NCBI GenBank assembly: GCA_022385805.1
Contig: MU277674.1
Coordinates: forward strand, 435,251 to 499,250
Length of the DNA stretch: 64,000 bases
Source of the DNA: Pilatotrama ljubarskyi
Taxonomy: Eukaryota > Basidiomycota > Agaricomycetes > Polyporales > Polyporaceae
Reading direction: 5' to 3'
This document shows positions 37,627 to 53,079 of this stretch, piece by piece. Numbering within the stretch: the first letter of the stretch is position 1; every line of letters begins with the position of its first letter. The position numbers and the translations under genes were made by a program. Under the pieces are notes generated by a model that was not told the origin of the DNA, did no database searches, and saw only the letters and a list, made by a program, of their open reading frames with translations.

Positions 37627-40600
37627 GCGTTGCGCTCGGATGCTCCGCACGCTGCATATCCCGCTGCGCCGTTCTTGCATATTGTAACCGCGCCTGGGGC
37701 GCACGGACAATGCTTTCTCAACCCGTCCGTCTAGAGTGTCATGTTGCAGGATGTTCAGAGTTTCGGACGATGGCCTTTGGTCTGTCCCCAGACTTGTCGT
37801 ATACAGTCACATGTACTGTCCCCAGTCCGTGGCATTCCGGGGAATGACGACTTGGTGCATACGGTGTACTAACACTGATTTTTTGATATTATTCGCTATG
37901 CTTATGATGTTTGATGCCTCTGGCAATACATGCAGCTTGCTTTCGCCATGGCGTGCAACTCGCTGTTCGCATGTGTGGTGAGTAAGACAATGCTCAGGTT
38001 GTTCTCGTCGGCCACGAGGTTGAGTTGCGTGCAGATCTCGGCGGAAGTGACGCACGAGGCCACGAGAGAGCAAACAGGCTTGTCCAACAAGGGTCGATGA
38101 TACAAATGAGGAAGGAATAGTATTCGTCGTCTCAGCGCGGTGCAGGATGGCCCGCTCACACCATCGGCTGCCGTAGAACAACTCGACCAATGAGAGGCAC
38201 TCGTCAGAGTCTGCAAAGGCTCATCCATGAGAATCCGCGCAATATTCCCCGGGATGATCACCGTCAGAAGACCTCGAGCTATTGAATTTCTGCGCGCCAT
38301 CTTAATGTCCCCGAACATATCTAATGTCGCACGACTTTAAGTTCCACTGCTCGTCGCATTATCTTATCCGAATGACCACTGCACATGTGATGCATTTTCT
38401 TCTCCCTCTCACGGACACGGCTGGTGTTCCCGCCACCTGGTTTGTCGAGGCCGTAGGTAGACCTACCGGGGTTGACCGTTAGACTCGACAAAGTAGCGGC
38501 GTAGAGTTGCCGGTTCGAGCAAGCGTGCCTCTATAAGCAATCCAGGACCTCGGCCGTCAACTTCGATACTTCGAGCGGCCAGCCATACTCCCGTCGGCGC
38601 AGCCATTACCGTGTACATGTCCCCCGACCTGACCGACCCCTGTCTGCTGTCTGAGGTCTTACCAATCGGATTGGCCGTCTGTGTGAATGCGCGCTCCTGA
38701 GTGACTCGAACGTGCCTGGAGAAGGTGGTCGCTTGCTGGGCCGTACATGTTATTGGGTGGAGCTAGAAATTGAGCTTTCCGGCTATGGTCCACACCTTCG
38801 AAGAGCTTGTTCATCCAATTACCCGCCATAAACGTGGCCCGTGGACATCCTGTACCTATCGTTGCATCTTTTGATAGGGGAGCAACTCAGTCCGGTTCAT
38901 CCGGTGCCAGTAACGAGCTTTGATTTCTCGCACATGCTGTAGAGCTCTCGTGCTTTTGAGCACCAGCAACGATACGAAGCGGCTTCTACGGTGCTGGATG
39001 TTCACGACGGATCTGTCTACGAAGACGTACTCTATCAGCTCTGAATCCTTCTATCATGGACGGGTCAGAATGTAACATACCGTGCCTCCTTCACTTGCCT
39101 CCTTCTAACATCCCCCTGAGTGAAGGATGGGATCAAGTAGCGAGAACTTGCACGCTTGACAGTACGTGTCGATGCCGAAGTGCGGAACGTCTTCCCGAAG
39201 CCTGACGGCTGGAACAAGCTACAAGTTGCGCCGTCGTCTGTCAGCTTCCTTTTTCATTCGGGCCCCAGAGAAGGACAGGGCGGGGGTGGCTTCGCGATTG
39301 CGAGAGGCTCCTTGACAGTGATGGTCATGTCAACTCGTACTCGTGGCCGTGCCTGAGGATGTCTGGCAAGACCACCGACATTCCCAGTGCCATGTCAGAT
39401 TGGACGTCCGGCTCATCGGCAACTGCGTTGGCGACGGCCCTATCGACGCCTGCTTTCGCGCGTCCTCTGCAAGAGGCAGTGGACATGCTGTCCATCCGTT
39501 TGTCGAGCTGTCGTTCAGGACGATCCGCTAGTCCACGAGGTCGAGAGACGATGACGTAGGCCTGGGTGAATAGCAGTCGGTACTGACGGCTCGGAGGTTT
39601 TAGTATGTCAATACCAATCCTTTAGCAGAGTGTCCACCCACATAATGACAATCAGGCCGTGTGCGGAAGATGTGTCTGTCCGCGCTCGTATACTGCGAGC
39701 AGCGCTCAGAATTGATGTCAAAGACGGCTGTATTCAGACAATGTGACTGCAGCGCCGGCTGAGCGCGGGGGGCGGTCTTTATACCGCGTGTGTAGCTGAC
39801 ACTGTGTGTTATCCCACGGCAATCCGAATCGCGCGGTGTCATCCACGTCGCGACAGGAATTTCCGCGGAGTAGACTGTATCTTGATGCTTGTTCCGTGCG
39901 CCGTGTGGTAAGAACAGAGCGCCGCAGTCAACTGACGAAAAATTCAGCAGTTGACACATTAGCCGCAGCGAGTATAGCTTAAGCTCTGACATGCGTACTC
40001 AGGATATGCATGCTGTCAGGCCCTATGTCGGCGTGAAAATGTCATGTGCGGGGGGGCAACAACAAGGAACACGCAATGAACTTTCGCGTACCTCGGTACT
40101 CCCTCGGACTGCACCGTGAGGCCTTCCGACGTTGCCGAGATCTATTCAGACCGAGGGAGTCGGTCGGGAGCCGAATTTCAACTCTTACTTGAGCATACTA
40201 TAGGGAATAGAGTGCTGAATTTCAAACGAGCTACAGTCCTTATTGCATCCCGGGACATGTACAACTATGATGTACCTCGAAAACGGGCGTCAGCCTGTGG
40301 GTATATGGTCTACTGTATTGGAGAGTGGGATACATACCGATAGGGAACATGATCGATAGCAAGGATAAGAATATTGAAAGAGTGCAAAGGCATAGGCGAC
40401 AAATTGGGCACACGTCCCAAGCCCACGGAACAGGATGTGCAGCAGGTCCCGAGGGAGAGGAACCAGCGAACAGGCAAGTGCCCCGACTATCCGATCCGTA
40501 AATCCCTCGAAAGCATAGACAGCGTGAGACGTGGGAAGCGATTGCGGGGTAGCATGACATGAGAGCGGCAAAGCAGAGGAGAGCGTGAGGACGATCGACA

Positions 40601-40706
40601 AGACGGGCGAACGCAGAGCATGAACGCTCTGGAATGATGCCGAACAGAGCGCGGCGACGAGAACAGGAGCGGCGGGAAAGCAAAGGCAGGAGAGGTCGGC
40701 GGGCCG
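37627..40706. other. Interval without a supported gene
   Basis: About 3 kb, with lower GC than its neighbours. Short ATG-led frames exist (39359-39559 plus, 66 codons; 39600-39992 minus, 130 codons), but I see no domains, splice chain or codon bias that would support them. It holds the 3' flank of the uncharacterised gene and of the GRF gene. Confidence 0.45.
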
Positions 40707-42603
40707 CTAGCGGCGCATCTGTATCGCCGCCACGGTCTCCTCCAGGGCGCGCTTCTCTCTCCTAAGTCTAGCAAGGATTCCAAAAACCTCGGTCAGCAAG
40801 AGCAGCGTGTAGCGGTACCGGACCACGCGTACGCACCGCTGAACCTCTTCCTCCAGCTGAGCGATCTTCCGCCCCCTGACTTCAGCGCTTTTTCGCGCCG
40901 CTTTCTCTCTCCGCTCGAGCTTCGCGATGTACTCTGGAACGCTCTGTAACGCAGCGAGGTGGGAGGCGATCGAGTCAGCGGGATGTGCACCCGCTGGCGT
41001 GTCCCCATACACGCTATCAGCGGCCGATATCGCTGTCGGAGCCGGTGAGACCGCTGTGTGCGCTACGACAGAGGCGCGGAAGGGATTCTCCTGCGATTTG
41101 AAAGCCGGCAGCAGAACAAGAAAACAGACGCGCATCAGATACCCCGCACTCGACATTCAATGACACCGCATGCGCACCAGATCATCTTGTAACATCTGCC
41201 AACGCTGACTCGTGCTCGCGGATGCAGAGAGCTCGGGGCCTCTGCCCTTCGATGCAGTCGGAGATGCGAGCATCTCCTGGAGGAGAGCCCTGCCCCTCTG
41301 GGTCGTCGACCGTCCAGCCCCGGCCTCAGAGCCATGTTGCGGCTGGGAACTCCCTGGCGGGGTCAGAAGCATACTTGGATTGCTCCTACCCTCGTTCACA
41401 CCGGGAGTAAATTCACGCGAGGAACCTCCTCGTCCAGGGGTATGTGGAGGACCCGATGACCAGGCGGTGGGCTCAGCTGCCGAACGCTGTGGCATCGTCG
41501 GCGGTCGGTCTTGAGGCTTGCGCGAGGTTCCGGCGCCGACGTCGGCTACGGCTACTGGAGAGCCTATTACGCTGCGAGGAGGACTCAAGCTCCAGAAGTC
41601 CTCGATTATGGAGTCTTCGTCGTCGACTGGGGAGGTCTGCACCGCCTTGGACTCCATGTCTTCCATCTCGGCGAGCTCGATCTCGGTGTCGATGCAGGTC
41701 CCGGCATCGGACATGGCGTCCTGTGAGAATCTTGGAAAGTTTTGCGACATCGGTATGTTTTGTGATAGCGCAGGAGGGGTGGCACGTAGTGGGACATCAG
41801 AATGACTGTGAATGGGCGAAGTCTGTGAAGCCCCTTGAATCCCTTGGACGTCCTCGCGCCGCCTCGGGAAGCCACTCGAAGAAGCCGGCGAAGGGTCACG
41901 AGGAGTGGTCTGGACGGCAAGGAGAGCGTCCTCTATGCTCTTCATGCGTGCGGCCCTCTTTGCGTCTTGTGTCGCTCTCTCGCTGTCCGGAACACGTTCC
42001 GTCCACTGTGAGGCCGTGGTGCTAGGGGTGAGACCACTTGGCTCGCCAAAATGATAAACCGCGCTGTCAACTCGTCTATGCTTCACAGCTCCTACAGGAT
42101 CAATCGCTGACCCTGAGCTGGGTATCGGGCTGGTGGGCCTCGGCCGTTTCTGGAGAGATGCAGCAGCAACGGTAGGCGACCGAGAGAACAAAGCACGCTG
42201 CGCTTGGGAGGGCCGTTGCGGCGTGGTCGGTGGCATATTGAGCTGTTCTCTCCTAGACTTCACTGCAGATTCAAGCGTAGGATTGTCCGCCCAACCTGGT
42301 ATAAGCGGCACGGTGAGTGGTGGGCCACTTCAGGCATTATGAGGGTGATTACTGACTGAAGAATTTACACCTGTCAGGGTCGCCGCTGTTTTTCGAACAA
42401 CAGTAGAAGTCTCTGCGAAGATGTCTATTCATGTTGTGCTCGCACTGAGTCCGACTGCTTGCTTACCGCCCGGGATTGGCAGCTGTGTGGCTTGTCAAGC
42501 GCCTTGCAGGGATGCCATGGTAGCATAGGACTTGGCCCTCGGCGTTGACAGGGGCTACGTCGTTCACAAATGCTTGCACTGACTCTGTGGATGATTGAGG
42601 CAT
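40707..42603 (-). CDS. GRF-type zinc-finger protein with C-terminal coiled coil
   Basis: Five exons (42603-42467, 42412-42357, 42295-41178, 41090-40837, 40767-40707) sum to 1626 nt, 541 residues. The long open frame alone has no ATG at its start. Adding two upstream exons gives an ATG at 42603 and a complete GRF zinc finger at residues 27-68: Cys27-Tyr-His29 with GIPA, the NPGR motif at 43-46, DFYCC with a ligand Cys at 50 or 51, Cys61-Lys-Phe-Phe, and Trp66-Ala-Asp. The CHCC ligand pattern fits this single-stranded nucleic-acid-binding finger, found in Top3, APE2 and NEIL3. The middle is disordered and Ser/Pro-rich. The C-terminus is a coiled coil (AKLERREKAARKS, KIAQLEEEVQRLRREKRAL). Nuclear DNA repair or RNA-related work is plausible but unproven. 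Confidence 0.78.
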
Positions 42604-42878
42604 TCGCTGGAGATGATGATCGTGGTGGTGGCGGTCGAGGTCAAAGGTTAAGCTGATTGTATGCTGGTCGCAAGCCGCTGATCGTCATTGCGGCAGTGGA
42701 CGTCGGCGCAGTGCCAAAGAAGTCAGGAACTTTCGTGTCCCGCCCTCTTTACCCGTTTTGGAAGGGGACGTCACAAGCGCCTAAGTATGTAAGTAGCCGC
42801 TCGCCTCAGTGCTGAGCGGTCCCCGACTCCTCGCCGTCGCTCACAACGTCGAGGCGGATCGTAACGTCGTAAAGAACA
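42604..42878. promoter_or_regulatory. Shared divergent promoter, GRF protein / PAC4
   Basis: A 275-bp interval lies between the start codons of the GRF gene (minus) and the proteasome chaperone gene (plus). No TATA box stands out. Confidence 0.55.
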
Positions 42879-43534
42879 ATGGCTTCAAACGGCGTATCAA
42901 GCGTCGAGCCTCGCATCCACGTCGACACCCGATACTTCCCCCCGGCAGAACGTGCGCTGCCCGCGCTTGCCGTTCAGACCACGCGTCTTGTCGATACCTA
43001 CATGCTATGGGTTGGCACGACTGATGTCGAGCCTGACCAGGTCAGAATGGCCCCGCTGCAGGGTTGTCTTGCCAAGGACTGGGCATGTGCCATGCCCCTA
43101 AGAGAAACGGTATGTCTAGCCACATGCTTAGTCCTGTGCGGAATGGTCTTGATCGACTAGACTGAACATTCTTGCATTCATCCCCCAAAGTCAGGCACAT
43201 CCCCCGCGGCGACGCCGCTGTACCGTTCATCAAGCTCGGAAGCCGCCTTGTCCATGGCGCAGCGTCTTGGTGATATATCTGCGTCCTTTGTCTGCCACGG
43301 AATATGCACTGACCGTGGCTATTGTGTCTACGTTACGGAACTGGCACGCGCATCGGCATTCCCGGAGCAGCACGCCGCTTCAAGAAACAGATTTTCCTGT
43401 CAATCGATATGCCGCCGTCTCTGGGTTCGATGGGGCAGGAAGGGAAGTTGCTGCTTGCGATTGAGCGGGCTGTGGTGGACTGCCTGAAGTCGCACGAGGC
43501 CTCTGGCGATGGTGGGCATAGTAGGGTACCGTAG
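42879..43534 (+). CDS. POC4: Proteasome assembly chaperone 4 (PAC4/Poc4 family)
   Basis: Three exons (42879-43109, 43191-43269, 43371-43534) sum to 474 nt, 157 residues, close to the family length. Matching stretches to animal PAC4 are TRLVDTYMLWVGTT, followed by a LA-A segment, TPLYRSSSSEAALSMAQRLA and RRFKKQIFLSIDMP, then a C-terminal helix (KLLLAIERAVVDCLK). PAC3 and PAC4 (yeast Poc3/Poc4) form a dimer that helps assemble the proteasome alpha ring in the cytosol and nucleus. The assignment rests on these weakly conserved motifs. The second intron is 101 bp. It is divergent from the GRF gene and lies 338 bp upstream of YAK1; I see no gene in that gap. Confidence 0.75.
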
Positions 43535-43872
43535 ACCACCTCGCCTGCTGTGGCTCGAGTAGACTGTATCTGTGTGGTAGAATAAAGACGATAAGGAGAT
43601 CGATAGGGCAGCGACAGCCGAGGGGAGTCAGGACGCCAGACGCAGCGTCGTCATCTGAGTTGGATCTCGCACAGATTCTGCGCTGCGCCGTGCGGCTCGG
43701 CGCTCTCCATGATCGGGGCCTCGTTGCTCTTTCCTCATCACCCATCCTCCCGTCCTCGTCGTCTTCCACAGCGCTCTCCCTCTTGCTCTCCGACCACTAC
43801 CACCAACGGGCCCATCTCTGTCTGTAGTCGCTGCTGTCCGAGTTCCTGCTGCCTCGCCTGCACCCCAGTTAC

Positions 43873-47993
<4,121 letters not shown>

Positions 47994-48498
47994 ACTGCAC
48001 CGCAGAGCGCGATCGCTGAAACTTTCTCTTTTTCGACGGACGACTGCACCGGCTTGACGCCTCGACTATGCCCAGGGTGGCATATCTTCTTGCTTGCTGC
48101 CCCGAACAACCCTGGCCGCCCAGACCCGTCGTATCTCTCCCCTCTCGCGCCAATCGATCCTGCTGCTCCGTCGCATCGTGCAAGGGCTTTTCCTACATAA
48201 ATACTGAAACATGTAGCTCGTCTTCGCATCTCGTATAGCACTCGGATGTGCAGGTTCGCGACGCCCGCTTACTATGGACTCATCCGGCTTTCCCTCTCCC
48301 ACAATGATGTACATTCGCGCAGTCATGGCTGTACTCGTCTCTCACCACAATTCACATGTTGGTCTTGCTCTTCGAGTCGCACACATTCAGGCTTCCAGTG
48401 AGACGTGTGAGTGAACGGTAGGCGCAAATGGTTTTTGACGAGCTGATTGGTTCATCTACATTGCGCTATCTGATGCATTCTCTTTCCCTGGCTGCGTG
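47994..48498. other. Convergent 3' flanks, no gene
   Basis: Lies between the YAK1 stop (plus) and the phosphatase stop (minus). It should carry both 3' UTR ends. No feature of its own is seen. Confidence 0.5.
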
Positions 48499-49565
48499 TT
48501 ATAGCTGATCCAGCAACGTCTCCACCTCCCAAGCCCCAGTCCAGTACTGAACCTGGCAATGGAGGCGGCCTTCATCCTCGTACCGCTTGATCAGGTCGTA
48601 CAAGCCGCGGTAGCGCCTGCAGAAGACGACGTCTTGCCTGCGATGCACAAATCAGCTGCCGCTATTTGCACACGCCGCCACTGGGGACTCACTTGCGCAG
48701 GCGGAGGACCGGGCAGAAGTCGTTGGACCCGTCCCCGACGTAGATGATGCGGTCGAACTCGGGTTGGTGTCGCTTCAAGAATGCCTCGAGCTCGTCGCCT
48801 GGCAGGAAAGCGGCATCAGTTGTGTTTGATACGGCGAGCACAGCGGTATGGGACTGGCGTACCTTTGCACATGTTCGGGCTGCAGCCGACTTTGCATTCG
48901 TGCTGGGGGCCGGAGGGGTCTATGCGTCTACGCAGTTTGAGCAGGCCGTTCGGGTCCCACTCGGCGGGGTTGGTGACGATCTCGTCAAAGAGGTTCTCGA
49001 GACCTTTTGACTGGTGCGAAGTTCAGCATTCTACCCTGTCAGCGGTCTGAGGGATAGCTTACCTTGAGAATCGTGGTGATGAAGATGATGTTCGCGTTGG
49101 ACAGGCAGAAGAAAGTCGTCTTCCCTCTGGACTTCAAGGCAGAGGTGCCGCGGACCATAGCGGGGTGCTACCGCAGAGTTCAGCGAGTGCTTCAAGGGCA
49201 GTACTTGTTCACTGACGAAAGGCATTATACGGAGGGCATCCTCGATCTCTTCCCTGGTCCCTCCGAGCGCATGCAACTCTTTCAAGGACTGCGCCCTAGC
49301 AGCGCCATTGGAGGTTGAGTATCATCGATCGAACATACTGTAATTCGTTCCATACACCAGATCGGTCCACTGGACCTCCTTCTTCAGTTCCTTCATCTTC
49401 TTGCGCAGCTTGGGCGCGAGGACTTCAAAGACCCATCTGTCTGAGTCCTGGTCCGCTAACGACCTGCAAGATATCCTGTCAACCAAGCCCATCGATCCCA
49501 GCCAAGACTACCAACCAATCAAAGTCGAATACGATCAGCTGGCGCTCTACTGGGGGGAATGACAT
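48499..49565 (-). CDS. PHOSPHO-type HAD phosphatase
   Basis: About 241 residues from seven exons, start ATG at 49565 and stop at 48501-48499. HAD motif I is VFDFDWSLADQDSDRW: the nucleophile Asp and the second Asp are present, with Trp-Ser after them as in fungal members. Motif II is FFCLSNAN. The family Cys/Asn segment is DPSGPQHECKVGCSPNMCKGDEL, here split by an intron. Motif III/IV is IIYVGDGSNDFCPVL, with acidic metal ligands. Length and order match PHOSPHO1/PHOSPHO2 relatives, which hydrolyse phosphocholine/phosphoethanolamine or pyridoxal 5'-phosphate; the substrate here is unknown. No signal peptide is seen, so it is probably cytosolic. It is divergent from the P450. Confidence 0.88.
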
Positions 49566-50024
49566 CCTGCAGGAATACAACGAATGCTAGATGGCCCTGG
49601 GTGGTGAGTAGGGATGAGTCGACAGCCGACGCGCTACTTTTTGGATAGTGAGCACAGCCACAGGTGCCTTTGATATCCGCCGGCCACGTGGGCGACCTCC
49701 GACGCCTTGTCGGAGGCCCGGAAGAGAGTGCGAGGCTGCGAGCCATCTGCATGAACGCTTGAACGTTTGAGCCATGTGCATGTTCCCCGGAGACGTCATA
49801 CTTAGAGCAGGCGGGTTGTGTCGTTCGATGTGACCGACAGCGGGGAACATAGAGTCTATCGTGTCGAGTAGCAGTCGTGTGGAACTACCTGGACCGCAGC
49901 ATCCGTAGCCCGAGACAGGAGGGCCCAGGGCGGTGTCGTTGTCTATGCCCGGGCGCTTTGCCGGACGACGGTCCCGCACTCGCCCTCCTCCGCCCGCATA
50001 TAGCGCGCCCACGACGGAGTCGAG
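49566..50024. promoter_or_regulatory. Divergent promoter, phosphatase / P450
   Basis: A 459-bp interval between two divergent start codons. A CATATAG stretch around 49997-50003 lies only about 25 bp before the P450 ATG, so it is doubtful as a TATA box unless the real start is the second ATG at 50049. Confidence 0.4.
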
Positions 50025-52662
50025 ATGAACATCTCCGAGCCTTCGAAAATGGCCGTGCTGCCCCCCGGACCACGCTTCGTTCTCGAGCATTTGCACTACA
50101 TCCTAGGGCCGCCTCTGTTCACTCTCCTGGTGGGGTATGTCGCGGGCCGCCTGCTCGGTCTAGAAATCCCTGGGTGGGCGGCCGTGATGTGTATACCCTC
50201 TCTGTGGCTCTGTCTCTTCGGCTCCATAATCTTGGAGGAGCTCCGGTGGAAGGCAGGCGCTGCTTCGCATGGTGCGACTATCCCGCCCGTGGCCAGAGTG
50301 AAAGGAGACGCCTTCCGATCTGGGGAGAATCGCTTCCCGCGTACGTACCTCAAGTAGTCCCTCGAAGCACTAGTCACTCTTACAGAGTAGGACTCTACCA
50401 ATCATTTCCATCCCATCTTTAGGGGACTTCCTCTTCAGGCTGTGCGAAAGGCATGGCAACACGTTCTTGATCGAGATATACTTCATAAAACGGGTGAGTG
50501 GAACGCCTCGGATTTAGACACCGCGGGGGCAGACTAACGTCTCGTCCTTCTTCAGCTCTTCACCACTGAACCGGAACACATCAAAGTTCGTGAGCCGAGA
50601 AAGTGTTGGATGGAGACACAAGACTGACTCGCGCCTTTCCTTAGGCCATCCTAGCTACTGACTTCCCGAGCTATGAGAAGGGTAGGGATATGGTCTCACT
50701 ACTACTCTAGAGGTATTCGCTCAGGTTGAACGCACTCATAGGTCCCTCATTCCGGGACCAGATGAAGAGTCTGCTTGGGGTTGGTGTCTTCAATGCCGAT
50801 GGTGAGTTTGTAGTCGTCATTTCTGCGGAGGCGTCGGTTCTCACTGGTATCTCACGAAGGCGAGCTGTGGAAGTGAGTCCGCGACCACATTTAGAGTCAG
50901 CTTGATGAGACGAACCGTGCGGTAGGTTCCATCGCTCTATGGCTCGACCTTTCTTCAGCAAGGACAGGATCAGCCACTTCGACATATTCGACAGGTCAGC
51001 GCTGCCGTAGTCCGTGCTGGTATGTCGCTGATGTAGCTCAGGCATGCTCTGGATGCACTTGAGCAGATGAAGGCGCGTATGCGGGAGGGCTACGCTGTTG
51101 ACTGGCAGGTATGCGAGCCGTGCCTCCCGGCGCAAGATATGCCGCTGACGTCCCCGCAGGACCTGGTCTCGCGGTTCACTATGGACTCTGCTACCGAGTT
51201 CCTGTTCGGAAAAGACGTCCGCTCGCTCTCCAACGGCTTACCCTACCCGCCCACGTCCGACGTCGCACGCATGCAAACCTCAAAGCCAGACTCGGACGAG
51301 TTCTCCGCGGCGTTCTTGGAGGCGCAGATTATCTCTGCCAAGCGCGGCCGCTTCCAGTCAGCTTGGGGGCTCGGTGAGTTCTGGAGGGATGAGGTCGAGG
51401 TTCTCAAGAAGTCCATCGACAAGTTCATCAATCCGATCTTGGTCGACGCGCTCCAAAAGAAAGCGGAGAAGGGACCGGATGCGGACGCCAAAGTCTCGGA
51501 GGAGGATACGCTCCTGAGCCAGCTCCTGAAGGTCACGGATGGCACGTCTTCACGGCGTCTGTCAAATGATGCCATACTGACCGCATTCTCGCTCGCTAGA
51601 CTACAGCATCATCCACGACGAGACGCTCAACATCCTCCTGGCTGGGCGCGATACCACTGCATGCACTTTGACGTTCGCGATTTACCGCTTGGCGGAGCAA
51701 CCGGAGATCCTACAGCGCCTGCGTGAGGAGATTCTGAGCGTCGTCGGACCGACTCGCAGGCCGACGTATGACGATGTGCGGAATATGAAGTATCTGCGGG
51801 CCGTGATCAACGAGACTCTGCGTCTGTACCCACCGGTGTGAGTGTGCAACAATTGCAATGCAGTAGCTGCCTGACGTCGATGTGCATCGTTCAGTCCCCT
51901 CAACATCCGGTACGTTGCATGCGTAGTATGTAGCAAGAGCGCCCAACTGATGTGAAACATCCAGCTGCGCGGTGAAGGACACATTCTTGCCGTCGAAGGT
52001 TCCCGGGGAGAAACCAATCTTCGTCCCGAAAGGAATGAGGTGGGCACGATTATGTCCCGCCGCCGGAGGGCCAGGAATTCATACGTTGGAAGATGCCTCT
52101 ACTCCGTCTTCTTGATGCACCGCAGGAAGGACCTCTGGGGTCCGGACGGTAAGCACTTCATGGTTGGCATTGTGCCCTTGTCGCTGAACCTCCATGATGG
52201 CAGCCCTCAAGTTCGACCCAGACCGGTTCTTGGATGAGCGTGTGCAGAAGTACCTCACACCGAACCCATTCATCTTCGTACCCTTCAACGCCGGTCCTCG
52301 CATCTGCCTGGGCCAGCAGGTCAGCATCTTTTCTTGCCTTTCGGACACGTGTCAAGTTAACATGGGAGTGTACTGGCGATAGTTCGCGTATAACGAAGTG
52401 TCGTTCATGCTCGTGCGCCTTTTGCAGCAGGTCACTTCCATCCAGTTCGTGCCGGAAGTTGCACCGGAATCTGTCGTGCCTCCTGGGTACGCGGACTCGC
52501 CCGGCTCGGACGGCACCGACAGGGTATGGATGGGCAGCCATCTCACTATGTATGCGAAGGTGAGCATGTCCCTGAGAGTACGGGCGATTGTCGCTCATGC
52601 GCGTATTCAAGGGCGGCCTGTGGGTGAAAATGACTGAAGCGCAGCCGGAGGCTGCAGAGTGA
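50025..52662 (+). CDS. Cytochrome P450, CYP63-like
   Basis: Sixteen exons sum to 1773 nt, 590 residues: 50025-50340, 50423-50493, 50556-50585, 50645-50681, 50742-50801, 50860-50872, 50926-50994, 51042-51108, 51160-51541, 51600-51837, 51895-51909, 51965-52039, 52093-52148, 52204-52319, 52383-52559, 52612-52662. The N-terminus has PPGP and two hydrophobic membrane-anchor segments ([25 protein letters not shown]). P450 signatures: [12 protein letters not shown] (helix C), AGRDTTA (I-helix oxygen site), ETLRLYP (ExxR), and [12 protein letters not shown] (haem Cys loop). CYP63 enzymes of white-rot fungi oxidise alkanes, fatty acids and aromatic xenobiotics at the ER; the substrate is unknown here. 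Micro-exons of 13 and 15 nt and a probable GC-AG intron are notable. The start at 50049 (MAVLPPGP) is an alternative. Confidence 0.9.
51542..51599 (+). other. Probable GC-AG intron in the P450
   Basis: The exon ends GAT G, followed by GCACGT. The acceptor CTAG ends at 51599 and a CTGAC branch point lies 20 bp before it. This 58-bp intron gives [15 protein letters not shown], which fits the CYP63 pattern. The only in-phase GT alternative makes a 43-bp intron and inserts five extra residues. Confidence 0.55.
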
Positions 52663-53079
52663 AAGTGAACCGGCGGCTATGTCTGAATTGGCGGGGAATC
52701 GAACGTTAGTGCCACTTGTTGTCTCGCTGTACACTTCTTGGATATACTGTGTACGATACAGTCCATTAACCGCGTTGCGGTTGTTTCTATGTTTGTAAAT
52801 TGTGACTTTGTGTCCGAGTTAGGGTCGCGTGGTGGCTATCCGTGCAATATTTTGGACCGCTGAGGAGGATGGAGGTGAGTGGCACAAACGATGACGAGGA
52901 GGTGCGCGGAAAGGAGACGCACCTTCACGACCGGACAGGGCACGCGGATTGCACTTCGCGACGTCTGCCTAGGGGAGACTACGTGGTGGCGGACGCCGGA
53001 GTGTAAAGACAAGGGCAGCGTAGGCGCCCGATAGCTTACCTAACCTATTAGCCGTGCTGGGAGAGAGTGCCGCCTGGCC
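52663..53079. other. Intergenic, no gene
   Basis: Holds the 3' flank of the P450 and the TFB1 promoter. It is AT-rich around 52740-52810. No other feature is seen. Confidence 0.5.

Noticed and set aside
38455..38480. Palindrome around GGTAGACCTACC
   Set aside because: A short perfect inverted repeat, but isolated, with no repeat partner, target-site duplication or associated gene.
38500..38520. GGTTCGAG motif resembling a tRNA B box
   Set aside because: No A box at the right distance upstream and no acceptor-stem pairing.
41157..42311. 384-codon frame starting with a GTG as a complete gene
   Set aside because: It has no ATG at its beginning and an in-frame stop just upstream. Two upstream exons and two downstream exons complete the GRF protein.
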